From: Paenibacillus sp. PastM-3
GTDB taxonomy: Bacteria; Bacillota; Bacilli; Paenibacillales; Paenibacillaceae
NCBI RefSeq assembly: GCF_029893965.1
Contig: NZ_JARXXP010000013.1
Location: 62,001 to 126,000 of the forward strand
DNA: 64,000 nt
Direction: 5' to 3'
Numbering within the stretch: the first letter of the stretch is position 1; every line of letters starts with the position of its first letter. Below are positions 16,903 through 24,787 of the stretch, one piece after another. Position numbers and translations under genes: made by a program. Under the pieces are notes generated by a model. That model did no database searches and was not told the DNA's origin. It was given only the letters and a program-made list of their open reading frames with translations.

Positions 16903-17124
16903 GTGGAAAGTCTAAAGCTGCAGGAACGTTTGTTGAACCAGTGCATTTCAACAAAGGTGCCCGTAACGATTTTTACAACTAACGGAGTCAAAATGCAGGG
17001 ACTCGTCACCTCTTACGATGCTTATACAATCACTCTGACAGGTCAGGGTGACGGCAAACAGAACGTTTTGTTCAAATCAGCGGTCTCCACTGTTGTACCG
17101 CTCAAGCCAGTTTCGCTTAAATAG
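16903..17124 (+). CDS. hfq: Divergent Hfq-like Sm RNA-binding protein
   Basis: A 73-residue protein with the Sm fold of Hfq: LQERLLNQ at the N-terminus, KVPVTIFTTNGVKMQGLV as Sm1, SYDAYTITL, and LFKSAVSTVVPLKPV as Sm2. Typical Bacillus Hfq has YKHAIST in the last block; here it is FKSAVST, so the conserved KH pair that contacts RNA is changed to KS, and a few residues (TGQGDG) are inserted in the loop between strands 3 and 4. The start is GTG with GGAG ten bases upstream. It is not next to miaA, the usual hfq neighbour, so it may be a paralogue. It has its own promoter and terminator. Confidence 0.78.
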   Translation: MESLKLQERLLNQCISTKVPVTIFTTNGVKMQGLVTSYDAYTITLTGQGDGKQNVLFKSAVSTVVPLKPVSLK

Positions 17125-17128
17125 GTCA

Positions 17129-17168
17129 AAAGGAACACCGGAGCCAGCCCTTCCGGTGTTCCTTTTTT
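17129..17168 (+). terminator. Terminator of the hfq-like gene
   Basis: AAGGAACACCGGA pairs with TCCGGTGTTCCTT, followed by a T-tract, right after the stop codon. Confidence 0.9.
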
Positions 17169-17196
17169 GGTCAATCAGCTATGAAGCCGGCCTGAA

Positions 17197-18303
17197 TCAG
17201 GCAGGAAATACTGCCGGCTTAACACACACTGGCTTGGACGTCTTCGCTTCGTTACCGGTAAAGGTCAACCGTCCGGTCGCTTGATCGAGAGAGAATACAA
17301 CCAGGTTATTGCCGTCACGGTTGGCTACAATCAGATATTCACCATCCGGTGTAACAGTGAAGTGGCGCGGATGACCTCCACGTGTAGACACATGCTCAAC
17401 AACCGTAAGCTCCGCTGTTTCGGCGTTTACCGTATAGACCACGATACTGTCATGACCGCGGTTCGAGCCATACAGGAAGCGTCCGTCCGCCGAGAAGGCG
17501 ATTTCTGCACAGCCATTATTTGTATAGGAATAATCATCCGGCAGCGTAGGCACGGTAACTGCTGTCTTCAAGGCTCCTGACTCGCTGTCATACAGGAAGG
17601 AGGTAACCGTGCTGTTCAGCTCGTTAATGACATAGGCGGATTTGCCGTCCGGATGGAATACAAAATGACGGGGGCCCGCTCCTGCCTCCACCTTGATTTC
17701 ACCTTGAACCTCAAGCGTTCCGGCATCCCGGTTGACCCGGTAAGTGCGGATCAGATCCAGGCCAAGATCGGACACAAACAGGAAGCGCTCGTCCGGGCTG
17801 AAAACAGCCGAATGCGGATGCGGCTTCTCCTGGCCGGGCACTGTTCCTTTGCCCGTATGTACAGCAGTATCTGTCAGGCGCACCGGCGTTCCGCCAGCAT
17901 CTGTTCTCAGCAGGCCTACAAGGCCGCCGTGATAGCTGCATACAACGATAAACTCGCCTGCGGCATCCCTGTTAATGTGACAGGTTGTCGTCTGCCCTGC
18001 TTCAGAAGCGGGCATGGTGTCAATCCGGCTCAGCTCAGTCAGGCTGCCGGTCTGCGGATCAATGGCCAGGGTTACGACCTCGCCCTCCTTGATCCCGTCA
18101 CGGTTAAGCTTCTCGCCAATTGCATACAGCCGGTTCTTCGCAGTATCCACATTAACAAAGGTAGGATTGGCGATGCCCTGCACACTGTCCAGCAGCTTCA
18201 GCGTACCTCCGGCCTCCCCGTCAAATGCATATACCTGTACCCCGTTATCCTCAGCACTCGCATAGGAGCCGGTAAACAGCAATAGTCTGGAATTTTCTTT
18301 CAT
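17197..18303 (-). CDS. pgl: 6-phosphogluconolactonase (seven-bladed propeller, YbhE type)
   Basis: A 368-residue beta-propeller of the lactonase family that hydrolyses 6-phosphogluconolactone, the second step of the oxidative pentose-phosphate pathway. Typical repeats include PHPHSAVFSPDERFLFVSDL, GPRHFVFHPDGKSAYVINEL and GGHPRHFTVTPDGEYLIVAN. The ATG at 18303 follows GGAGGAGG; upstream in-frame ATGs lack a ribosome site. A sigma-A promoter lies about 80 bases upstream. Some family members act on other sugar lactones, so the exact substrate is inferred. Confidence 0.85.
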   Translation of the reverse strand: MKENSRLLLFTGSYASAEDNGVQVYAFDGEAGGTLKLLDSVQGIANPTFVNVDTAKNRLYAIGEKLNRDGIKEGEVVTLAIDPQTGSLTELSRIDTMPASEAGQTTTCHINRDAAGEFIVVCSYHGGLVGLLRTDAGGTPVRLTDTAVHTGKGTVPGQEKPHPHSAVFSPDERFLFVSDLGLDLIRTYRVNRDAGTLEVQGEIKVEAGAGPRHFVFHPDGKSAYVINELNSTVTSFLYDSESGALKTAVTVPTLPDDYSYTNNGCAEIAFSADGRFLYGSNRGHDSIVVYTVNAETAELTVVEHVSTRGGHPRHFTVTPDGEYLIVANRDGNNLVVFSLDQATGRLTFTGNEAKTSKPVCVKPAVFPA

Positions 18304-18381
18304 CTCGGTTTTCCTCCTCCATAAGTCCATCCGGTGTTTTATATGCAGCCTGGCTCTCATTCAAACAACAGCCATCTTTAT

Positions 18382-18410
18382 AATTTACAATTTTTCAGCG
18401 TCTATGACAA
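18382..18410 (-). promoter_or_regulatory. Sigma-A promoter of pgl
   Basis: On the minus strand TTGTCA, a 17-base spacer and TAAATT, about 80 bases before the pgl ATG. Confidence 0.5.
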
Positions 18411-18452
18411 ATGCAACGGAAAAAATGACAAAAAACATTTCAAAAATAAGAC

Positions 18453-18481
18453 TTCTCAAAGAAATTAGAATATGCTATAAT
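18453..18481 (+). promoter_or_regulatory. Sigma-A promoter of the LytTR gene
   Basis: TTCTCA (18453-18458), a 17-base spacer and TATAAT (18476-18481) with a TGC extension of the -10 box. A cre element begins at 18480, overlapping its end. Confidence 0.7.
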
Positions 18482-18494
18482 GAAAGCGCTAACA
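18480..18494. promoter_or_regulatory. CcpA cre element
   Basis: ATGAAAGCGCTAACA matches the Bacillus catabolite-response consensus WTGWAARCGYTWNCW at all 15 positions. It covers the transcription start of the LytTR gene, a position that in Bacillus gives CcpA repression. Confidence 0.75.
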
Positions 18495-18528
18495 CGCGTC
18501 GTTAAAATTGTAAAAAGGGGGAACACGA

Positions 18529-18864
18529 ATGAGCAGCCTGCTGGAAGCCAGAAATGTATATGAGGACTTCGAGGTGGAAACAGACATTCTGTTCTTTAAG
18601 GTCGGGGACCATGATCTGGTCATTTTTCACGGCAGAAACTATAACATTAAAAAGAGAATGACTGCCGAGCAATTAAACCGGTTGTTGTCGAATTCCAGTT
18701 ACTATCATGTTTACGGAGGCTGCTACGTGAATCTGAACAAGATCAGCGCGATTGAAGACGACTGCATCTATTTCGGAGAGAAGGGCCTTTACGCCAAAAA
18801 TGTCCGTGTTCCCAGACGGAAACAGGAAAGCATACGCCATCTGCTGAAAGGGCTTACTTCTTAA
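18529..18864 (+). CDS. Stand-alone LytTR DNA-binding protein
   Basis: A 111-residue protein made almost only of a LytTR domain: an EVETDILFFKVGDHDLVIF strand pair, ERMTAEQLNRLL-like helix region, SSYYHVYGGCYVNLNKISAI and VRVPRRKQESIRHLLKG at the end. LytTR domains bind DNA through beta strands and are normally fused to a receiver domain; no receiver or membrane part is present here. The start has AAAAAGGGGG upstream. It is monocistronic, with a strong promoter carrying a perfect cre site, so carbon status probably controls it. Its targets are unknown. Confidence 0.8.
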   Translation: MSSLLEARNVYEDFEVETDILFFKVGDHDLVIFHGRNYNIKKRMTAEQLNRLLSNSSYYHVYGGCYVNLNKISAIEDDCIYFGEKGLYAKNVRVPRRKQESIRHLLKGLTS

Positions 18865-18922
18865 GCAAGTTTTTGAATGCAGAAACAGGCTGACCTTATG
18901 CAATCTTATGACTTCTGCCAAT

Positions 18923-18963
18923 AAGCCGGAGCGTACGGGATTCCCCTGCCTCCGGCTTTTTCC
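18923..18963 (+). terminator. Terminator of the LytTR gene
   Basis: AAGCCGGAG pairs with CTCCGGCTT, followed by TTTTCC, 58 bases after the stop. Confidence 0.75.
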
Positions 18964-19091
18964 TTTTATCTTAATAAAATCTTAAAAAGCGATTTTGCTT
19001 TTTTATACTTTCTTAAGGTTTGGAATCGGAATTTCTGGTAAAGTTGTAGAAAGACAGGCATCACCTATATCGAAGGGAGTCATTAATTATA

Positions 19092-20294
19092 ATGGACAAA
19101 AAAGAATTTGAAACAAATGGGCAATTGAACGACAACGCAACACCCGAAGAGACTGACGCTTCCGCAAACACCAATGAAGCACCAGTGGAAGCCGAAACGG
19201 TTCCTGCAGCGGCAGAAGAAGCTGTTCCAGCAGCACAAGAACCGGTTGAACCTGCTAATAATGCAGCAGCAGATGTAACACCTGAAGCTGTTCCTGTGAT
19301 GAGCAAGGTTGGCGGCGGCAATCCTCCTCCCTCCTCCCCTAAAGGCGGCAAGGGCTGGATGATCGCATCGATCGTTCTTGCAGCAGCACTGATTATAGTA
19401 TTGATCAAACCGCCTTTCCAGAAAGATGATAACAGCGTTGCGGTTGCTACCGTCAATGGTACTGATATTACCAAAGCGCAGCTGTATGATAAGCTGGTTG
19501 AAGCAGGCGGCGAATCGACTCTGCAGAACCTGATTACTACTACCCTTGTAGACCAGGAAGCCAAGAAAGCCAACATTACGGTTACCGACGAAGATATCAA
19601 TGCCGAAATTGAAGACCTGAAAACCCAGTTTGGCGGTGAAGATGCACTGAACGCCGCGCTGGCCCAAAGCTCCATGACGCTGGATGATCTGAAGGCGCAA
19701 ATGCCGCTGCAGGTTGAGATCCGCAAGCTGCTTGAGCCTAAGGTTACCGTTACCGATGAAGACATTACCAATTACTTTAATGACAACAAAGCCACCTTTA
19801 ACCAGGAGGAAGAAGTACAGGCTTCCCATATCCTGGTTGCTACCAAGGAAGAAGCCGATGATATTGTCAAGCAGCTCAAAGACGGCGCTGATTTCGCTAC
19901 TTTGGCTCAAGAGAAATCCTCCGACACCGGTTCTAAGGACAACGGCGGGGATCTTGGCTTCTTCAAAAAGGGAGACATGGTTACAGAGTTCTCTGATGCT
20001 GCCTTCGCCCTCAAAGTCGGTGAAACCAGCGGTGCTGTGAAGACGGATTACGGCTATCATGTGATCAAGGTGACGGACCGTAAGGAAGCTCATGAATACA
20101 CGCTGGATGAAAAGAAAGACGAAATCAAAAAGACCCTTATTTCCCAGAAGGTGTCCGAGATGTCCTCCACCTGGCTGCAGGATCTGACTACAAACGCCAA
20201 GATTACCAACACACTGACCGATGAGCCGGAAGCCTCTGCTACACCGGAAGCATCTGCTGCTCCGGAAGCTACAGAAGCTCCTGCTGCAAAATAA
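19092..20294 (+). CDS. Membrane-anchored parvulin-type peptidyl-prolyl isomerase (PrsA/SurA-like)
   Basis: A 400-residue protein. Residues 1-85 are an acidic, Ala/Pro/Glu-rich disordered tail without a signal peptide; residues about 88-105 form a single helix (WMIASIVLAAALIIVLI); the outside part has a SurA-like helical region (about 112-235) and a rotamase domain (about 238-335: VQASHILVATKEEADD, GGDLGFFKKGDM, AFALKVGETSGAVKTDYGYHV split). The C-terminus is again Pro/Ala/Glu-rich. Unlike canonical PrsA there is no lipobox; it is tethered by the helix. It probably folds secreted proteins at the outer face of the membrane. GAAGGGAG lies twelve bases upstream of the ATG. Confidence 0.88.
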   Translation: MDKKEFETNGQLNDNATPEETDASANTNEAPVEAETVPAAAEEAVPAAQEPVEPANNAAADVTPEAVPVMSKVGGGNPPPSSPKGGKGWMIASIVLAAALIIVLIKPPFQKDDNSVAVATVNGTDITKAQLYDKLVEAGGESTLQNLITTTLVDQEAKKANITVTDEDINAEIEDLKTQFGGEDALNAALAQSSMTLDDLKAQMPLQVEIRKLLEPKVTVTDEDITNYFNDNKATFNQEEEVQASHILVATKEEADDIVKQLKDGADFATLAQEKSSDTGSKDNGGDLGFFKKGDMVTEFSDAAFALKVGETSGAVKTDYGYHVIKVTDRKEAHEYTLDEKKDEIKKTLISQKVSEMSSTWLQDLTTNAKITNTLTDEPEASATPEASAAPEATEAPAAK

Positions 20295-20310
20295 GCTGAT
20301 CAAATAACGT

Positions 20311-20349
20311 AAGGACCAGACGGTTAATGAAACCGCTGGTCCTTTTTTT
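20311..20349 (+). terminator. Terminator of the PPIase gene
   Basis: AAGGACCAGACGGTT pairs with AACCGCTGGTCCTT (one mismatch), followed by seven T. Confidence 0.9.
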
Positions 20350-20377
20350 ATGCTGCCAGTTACGCAGACGGCAGCTG

Positions 20378-20572
20378 CTATGTGTTTTTCTTGCGGATCT
20401 GCTTATCGTGGTTCTCGCCCCACTCTTTGGCCTGTGCCGTGGCAATAGCGATGGCCCGCCCTTCGTCATACCCTTCCTCCAGCAGTGCATTTGCAATATC
20501 AATCGCTTTGTTGCGCACCGGTGCCATGAAATTCTTCAGGGAATCCGGATAATTATCCTTGTTCCAAGGCAT
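20378..20572 (-). CDS. Small YdaT-like stress protein
   Basis: A 64-residue protein that begins MPWNKDNYPDSLKNFMAPVR and continues AIDIANALLEEGYDEGRAIAIATAQAKEW. This matches the N-terminal domain of B. subtilis YdaT, a general-stress protein, but the C-terminal half of YdaT is missing. The ATG has a perfect AAGGAGG site, yet that site is the 3' arm of a 17-bp hairpin that also looks like the terminator of the upstream nitroreductase gene. Function unknown. Confidence 0.75.
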   Translation of the reverse strand: MPWNKDNYPDSLKNFMAPVRNKAIDIANALLEEGYDEGRAIAIATAQAKEWGENHDKQIRKKNT

Positions 20573-20575
20573 AAC

Positions 20576-20627
20576 AAAAACCTCCTTAATCAGGTTATAG
20601 TACTACTTATCCTGATTAAGGAGGTTT
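20576..20627 (-). terminator. Hairpin with T-tract that contains the SD of the YdaT-like gene
   Basis: On the minus strand AAACCTCCTTAATCAGG and CCTGATTAAGGAGGTTT form a perfect 17-bp stem with a 16-base loop, followed by TTGTT. It lies 21 bases after the nitroreductase stop and has the form of an intrinsic terminator. The 3' arm includes AAGGAGG of the next gene, so read-through RNA would have the ribosome site buried. Confidence 0.75.
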
Positions 20628-20647
20628 CAAACAAGTATGGCTGCTGC

Positions 20648-21247
20648 TTATTTAATCACTTTTACACGTTCTTCAATCGGCTGGAACTCTTTAGGTCCCG
20701 GTGCGGTAACCGTTGTGCCGAACGGCAGCTGGGCAATCAGCTTCCATTCTGCAGGAATGCCGAAGGTTTCCTTCACTTCATCATCAATCAGCGGGTTGTA
20801 GTGCTGGAGCGAAGCGCCAAGACCGGCTTCAGCGAAGGCAGTCCAGACAACAAACTGCAGAATACCCGAGGACTGGTTCGACCAAATCGGGAAATTGTCA
20901 GCGTACAGGGCAAAATTTTCTTGCAGATTCTTCACAACCGCCTGATCCTCAAAGAACAGTACGGAGCCGTAGCCAGCTTTGAACGAAGCCAGCTTCTGGG
21001 CTGTACCTTCGAATTGCTCTGTCGGTACAATTTTGCGGAGCGTTTCAGCAGTGATATCCCACAGCTTATCATGCTGTTCGCCAAGCAGAACTACTGCTCT
21101 GGAGCTTTGGGAGTTAAATGAAGTCGGGCTATGTAATACGGCCGCTTCAACAATTTCCTTAATTTGATCATCCGAGATCGGGGATTCCTTACTGATTGCA
21201 TATACGGACCGTCTTGCTTCTACAGCTTCCAGAAAACTCTTAGACAT
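20648..21247 (-). CDS. Nitroreductase-family flavoprotein
   Basis: A 199-residue FMN-dependent oxidoreductase of the HBN1/MhqN-like subgroup. The family-typical start (FLEAVEARRSVYAI), the HSPTSFNSQSSRAVVLLG FMN loop near 38-55, and AFAEAGLGASLQHYNPLID near 136-154 are present. Such enzymes reduce quinones, nitroaromatics or fatty-acid-related substrates with NAD(P)H. GGAGG is ten bases before the ATG. A palindrome next to its promoter suggests repression by a redox- or quinone-sensing regulator, as for B. subtilis mhqN and yodC; this is inference. Confidence 0.88.
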   Translation of the reverse strand: MSKSFLEAVEARRSVYAISKESPISDDQIKEIVEAAVLHSPTSFNSQSSRAVVLLGEQHDKLWDITAETLRKIVPTEQFEGTAQKLASFKAGYGSVLFFEDQAVVKNLQENFALYADNFPIWSNQSSGILQFVVWTAFAEAGLGASLQHYNPLIDDEVKETFGIPAEWKLIAQLPFGTTVTAPGPKEFQPIEERVKVIK

Positions 21248-21269
21248 AAGATAACTACCTCCATTTATT

Positions 21270-21280
21270 TTAGTAACTAA
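21270..21280. promoter_or_regulatory. Palindrome between promoter and start of the nitroreductase gene
   Basis: TTAGTAACTAA is a perfect 11-bp palindrome in the 5' leader, between the -10 box and the ribosome site: a likely repressor site. Confidence 0.4.
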
Positions 21281-21289
21281 CTTTTGTAT

Positions 21290-21318
21290 ATCTTAACACT
21301 TCTATTCCGATAAAACAA
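21290..21318 (-). promoter_or_regulatory. Sigma-A promoter of the nitroreductase gene
   Basis: On the minus strand TTGTTT, a 17-base spacer and TAAGAT, about 45 bases before the ATG. Confidence 0.5.
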
Positions 21319-21519
21319 CTCCTATTTCATATTTTTTTCCTGCTCCTGTGTTTGTATCCATCCTTATTCTCGCTGTAATCCGCTTGTTTATACGCTTTCC
21401 ACTATTTTCTATAATCACATGAGCGTGATTCGAAACACCTGCCTGCCCATGCCGATATACAAAACCGCTGTTAATACGCTACAATGATTCAGCCATATTG
21501 TTGAAGGAAGGTTCTAACC

Positions 21520-22950
21520 ATGATATTTTCCGCTAAAAGAAATGCTTTTCCGTTTAAAAAATCACCCTTGATTGCTTTCACCATACTGCTTGCCGCAGTT
21601 TCTATCCTGCCAGGCTGCAAAGACACAAATTTGTCATCTGACGCTCACGAAGAAAGAGCAGTTCCTGCTGTCAGCTCCATGACCTCTACCCAGCCGGTGT
21701 CATTCTGGGTTGCAACAGATACCCATTATCTTAACAAGTCACTGCAGGACGGCGGTCCGGCCTTCCAGAGCTATGTAAACAGCGGTGACGGCAAAATGCT
21801 GCCTTACAGCGATGAGCTTATGGAGGCGCTTGTCCATGATGCAGAGCTTAAAAAGCCGCAATTTCTGATCCTGAGCGGCGATCTGACCAACAACGGTGAG
21901 GCGGACAGCCACAAGGAGCTTGCCGCCAAGCTGAAGCGTATCGAGAAGCAGGGCACCTCTGTTTATGTCATCCCCGGCAATCATGATCTGTTCAACCCCT
22001 GGGCAAGATCTTTTAAGGGTGATAAACAGATTGTGACTGACCATATCACCAGTCAGGATTTCACGGAGCTGTATGCTGACTACGGATACAATGAAGCTAT
22101 TTCAAGGGATACGGGCAGTTTGAGCTATGTTGTGGAGGCCTCACCGGGCTTATGGCTGCTTATGATTGACAGCAGCCAATATGTAAACAACGAGAAATAC
22201 GGGTTCCCGCAGACGGACGGGCGGATTCTTCCGGCGACTTTATCCTGGATAAAAGATTGTGTGAAGCTGGCTTCAGAGCATCACGCTTCCATCGTAACCG
22301 TGATGCACCATAATCTGCTCAGCCACACTTCCATGTCCGTATCCGGTTTCAAGCTTAACAACAGTCAGGAGACGATGGTTGCCCTTCGTCAGGACGGCCT
22401 TAATCTCGTGTTATCCGGACATATCCACATGCAAGATATCCGACGTGATCCTGCTGCCGGCCAGACAGCAGCAGATTCAAATGCCCTTCCGGTGTACGAT
22501 ATTGCCACCAGCGCCTTTGCCGTCAACCCGCACCAGTATGGCGAGATGACCTTTGATACCCGGTCCCGGAAAGTCACCTATCATACCGCTTCGGTTGACG
22601 TCGAGCAATGGGCGGTAGACAATGGAATTACAGATCCGAACCTGTTACAATTTAAAGCATATGCCGAGCAGTCTTTTTCAGAAAGCTCCTATAACAAAGC
22701 GATGAAGAATCTGAAGGACAGCAGCTTTAGCGAAGCAGACAAGCAATCGATGGCCAGGATGATGTCGGCGCTGAATATTAAATATTTTGCCGGCACAGCC
22801 GGCACTGATGCAGAAGCCATACAAGCAATGCCGGGTTACCAGCTATGGCTGAGCCAGAAGGAAGGCTTCATGTCCGGATACATCAGCAGCATGCTCAAGC
22901 CCAAGGAGCAAAGCAACATAGCACTGGAAGTGACTCTGACCACCCAGTAA
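21520..22950 (+). CDS. Lipoprotein metallophosphoesterase
   Basis: A 476-residue exported protein. The N-terminus has a lipobox (SILPGC, Cys33). The calcineurin-like phosphoesterase core shows ATDTHYLN (D-x-H), ILSGDLTNNGE (GD), VIPGNHDLFNP (GNHD) near residue 150, VMHHNLL, and LSGHIHMQD (GHxH), which together form the dinuclear metal site. The C-terminal 130 residues are helical. It is likely anchored outside the membrane and hydrolyses phosphoesters from nucleotides, phosphoproteins or teichoic acid; the substrate is open. It is followed after 29 bases by a small helix-hairpin-helix gene. Confidence 0.88.
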   Translation: MIFSAKRNAFPFKKSPLIAFTILLAAVSILPGCKDTNLSSDAHEERAVPAVSSMTSTQPVSFWVATDTHYLNKSLQDGGPAFQSYVNSGDGKMLPYSDELMEALVHDAELKKPQFLILSGDLTNNGEADSHKELAAKLKRIEKQGTSVYVIPGNHDLFNPWARSFKGDKQIVTDHITSQDFTELYADYGYNEAISRDTGSLSYVVEASPGLWLLMIDSSQYVNNEKYGFPQTDGRILPATLSWIKDCVKLASEHHASIVTVMHHNLLSHTSMSVSGFKLNNSQETMVALRQDGLNLVLSGHIHMQDIRRDPAAGQTAADSNALPVYDIATSAFAVNPHQYGEMTFDTRSRKVTYHTASVDVEQWAVDNGITDPNLLQFKAYAEQSFSESSYNKAMKNLKDSSFSEADKQSMARMMSALNIKYFAGTAGTDAEAIQAMPGYQLWLSQKEGFMSGYISSMLKPKEQSNIALEVTLTTQ

Positions 22951-22979
22951 GCAGCAATGCTGCAGAAAGGAGACTGCAG

Positions 22980-23195
22980 ATGACTACCCGTATGGTACCG
23001 CCGGCGGATAGCGGCTTCCCCGGCAAGCTCTCCCAGCCTGCACTGCGGGCACTGGCCCAAGCCGGCTATACCCGGCTTGAGCAGCTCACCGCGATCAAGG
23101 AAACCGATCTTTTGAAGCTCCATGGCATGGGACCAAAAGGAATCGTAATTCTCCGGGAGACGCTTGCTGCAAAAGGACTTTCTTTTGCCGAATAA
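22980..23195 (+). CDS. Small helix-hairpin-helix protein (RpoA C-terminal-domain-like)
   Basis: A 71-residue protein. LSQPALRALAQAGYTRLEQL and TDLLKLHGMGPKGIVILRE form a helix-hairpin-helix unit (HGMGPKG as the DNA-backbone-binding hairpin) similar to the C-terminal domain of the RNA polymerase alpha subunit. Similar orphan proteins occur in Bacillales. The ATG at 22980 follows AAAGGAG by seven bases. It shares a transcript with the phosphoesterase lipoprotein gene, but a functional link is not obvious. Confidence 0.8.
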   Translation: MTTRMVPPADSGFPGKLSQPALRALAQAGYTRLEQLTAIKETDLLKLHGMGPKGIVILRETLAAKGLSFAE

Positions 23196-23209
23196 TATGA
23201 ATCCGCAGC

Positions 23210-23248
23210 AAAAAGCCGGAGTCCCGCTTCAGGGAACTCCGGCTTTTT
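23210..23248. terminator. Bidirectional terminator
   Basis: AAAAAGCCGGAGT pairs with ACTCCGGCTTTTT between convergent genes. Confidence 0.9.
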
Positions 23249-23272
23249 ACAATTCCAGAAATGTTGCACTGA

Positions 23273-24787
23273 TTAAGGGCGTTCGATCCAGATGTAGCCT
23301 TCTTCATCCTTCTCAACCTTAGCATGCAGCCCTTCGGCCAGCACACGGAGCGGTACATTAGCATCCCCGTATTCATCCACGAATACCGGAAGCGACAGCT
23401 TCACCGTCTTCCCGCTCACAAGTGCTTGATCGGAACCGATTTTGAATACGACTGCATCTCCGTATACATCATCAGTCACCGTAATGGATTTGCTTGCACC
23501 ATCCCAGGTCACTTCGGCATCCAGATCCTCAGCTACATAACGCAGCGGAACCCAGGTGGTCCCTCCGATCACTACCGGATAATAATAGTCGTCATCGGGG
23601 GTAATCATCAGCGTTTTGGCCGTTATTTTCATATCGTCCTTAAGCATATTGTATACAGTAGAGCCCGGCTCAAAATTACGCAGGGTTTCACCCGGAGTCA
23701 GCTCGGTGTTCGACAGATCCAGAGCACCGTCCTTGCTGATCAGGTCTGCGGTAACCGCCCCGTTCACATTCCAGGTCTGACTCTGTGACTGAACCGAAAT
23801 GCTCTTCAGCGGCAAGTCCTCACTGGCAGGCAGTGCAACGGTCAGGTCAATGTTCTGCTTGCGGATATGGAAGCCGCTGTCTACAAACAGGTCCACCTGC
23901 AGCTTCGTATCCTTGCTCAGCACAGTAGCCAGTTCAGGTGTTGTCTCGTAAAGACTCTCTAGCTGCTTGTCATAGACAAGCAGGAGTGCATCCACAGCCA
24001 GCTTGGCAGCATCATGGGCCACTGTCACAACGCCTTCCTTATCCTCCAGCGGAATATCGCCGAATCCGAGCATATCCAGCTCGTCATCAGCTCCGGCTGC
24101 TGTAAGAATCGGATACAGGTAATCATAAAGACCACTAATCAGGGCTGTAAAGCCTTCAGTATCCTTCGACACGGATTTGAGGAAGCTCTTCACCAGAGCA
24201 GGCAGCTCGTCGCCTGTAATTTCGGTATGTAGCTTCGTCAGGTTCAGTTGCTGGCCATACACAGTTTCGCTAACCGAAGTAGCGCTGATAGCAGCCGGGT
24301 TTGGCAAATTCTTGACTACAAATTGTGTAACAAGCTTGGAGATATCCTGCAGCTTGCTCTCATCCAGCCCTTCTAAGCCAAGCGATTCATCGTAACTCTC
24401 AAGCGGGAAATAGAACGGCTGCTTCGCTCCCTCTGCATTAAAGACCACCGCCTCCTGATCCATGGACAGGGTAAACGGTACAGTCGCCTGCTTGTAGGCT
24501 ACGGATCCGGCTGCGGAAACATTACCGTTATCCTGCAGCTTTACATGAGCGATATTAACAGAGAAGGAATTGATAAGTTCAATCATTTCAAGATCCTCGG
24601 CACTGATTCCGTCAGCCGGAACAGCCTTCAAGGATAAAGTAGTGCTGGATTCCACTGATTTGACATCAAGATCCCCCAGCAGTGCCTTGTTAACATCCAG
24701 CCCTCCGACTGTTTGGCAACCTGCCAGAATCAGCAGCATTGCCAGTACCGGCAGCAGCCATTTGGTGCCTTTCTTCATTCTCCTCAT
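23273..24787 (-). CDS. Lipoprotein with C-terminal copper-amine-oxidase-type domain
   Basis: A 504-residue lipoprotein (lipobox ILAGC, Cys24 from this start). The long central part (about 40-380) is of unknown fold with no enzyme motif. The C-terminal 110 residues hold the 'copper amine oxidase N-terminal-like' repeats: VPLRYVAEDLDAEVTWDGASKSITV and VPLRVLAEGLHAKVEKDEEGYIWI. In Paenibacillus this domain is a common non-catalytic surface module. AGGAG lies seven bases before the ATG. It likely sits on the outer membrane face; role unknown. Confidence 0.8.
   Translation of the reverse strand: MRRMKKGTKWLLPVLAMLLILAGCQTVGGLDVNKALLGDLDVKSVESSTTLSLKAVPADGISAEDLEMIELINSFSVNIAHVKLQDNGNVSAAGSVAYKQATVPFTLSMDQEAVVFNAEGAKQPFYFPLESYDESLGLEGLDESKLQDISKLVTQFVVKNLPNPAAISATSVSETVYGQQLNLTKLHTEITGDELPALVKSFLKSVSKDTEGFTALISGLYDYLYPILTAAGADDELDMLGFGDIPLEDKEGVVTVAHDAAKLAVDALLLVYDKQLESLYETTPELATVLSKDTKLQVDLFVDSGFHIRKQNIDLTVALPASEDLPLKSISVQSQSQTWNVNGAVTADLISKDGALDLSNTELTPGETLRNFEPGSTVYNMLKDDMKITAKTLMITPDDDYYYPVVIGGTTWVPLRYVAEDLDAEVTWDGASKSITVTDDVYGDAVVFKIGSDQALVSGKTVKLSLPVFVDEYGDANVPLRVLAEGLHAKVEKDEEGYIWIERP

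Noticed and set aside
19083-20303. A 406-codon minus-strand open frame opposite the PPIase gene
   Set aside because: Its residues are low-complexity mirrors of the Ala/Glu-rich sense protein and it lacks promoter and ribosome site.
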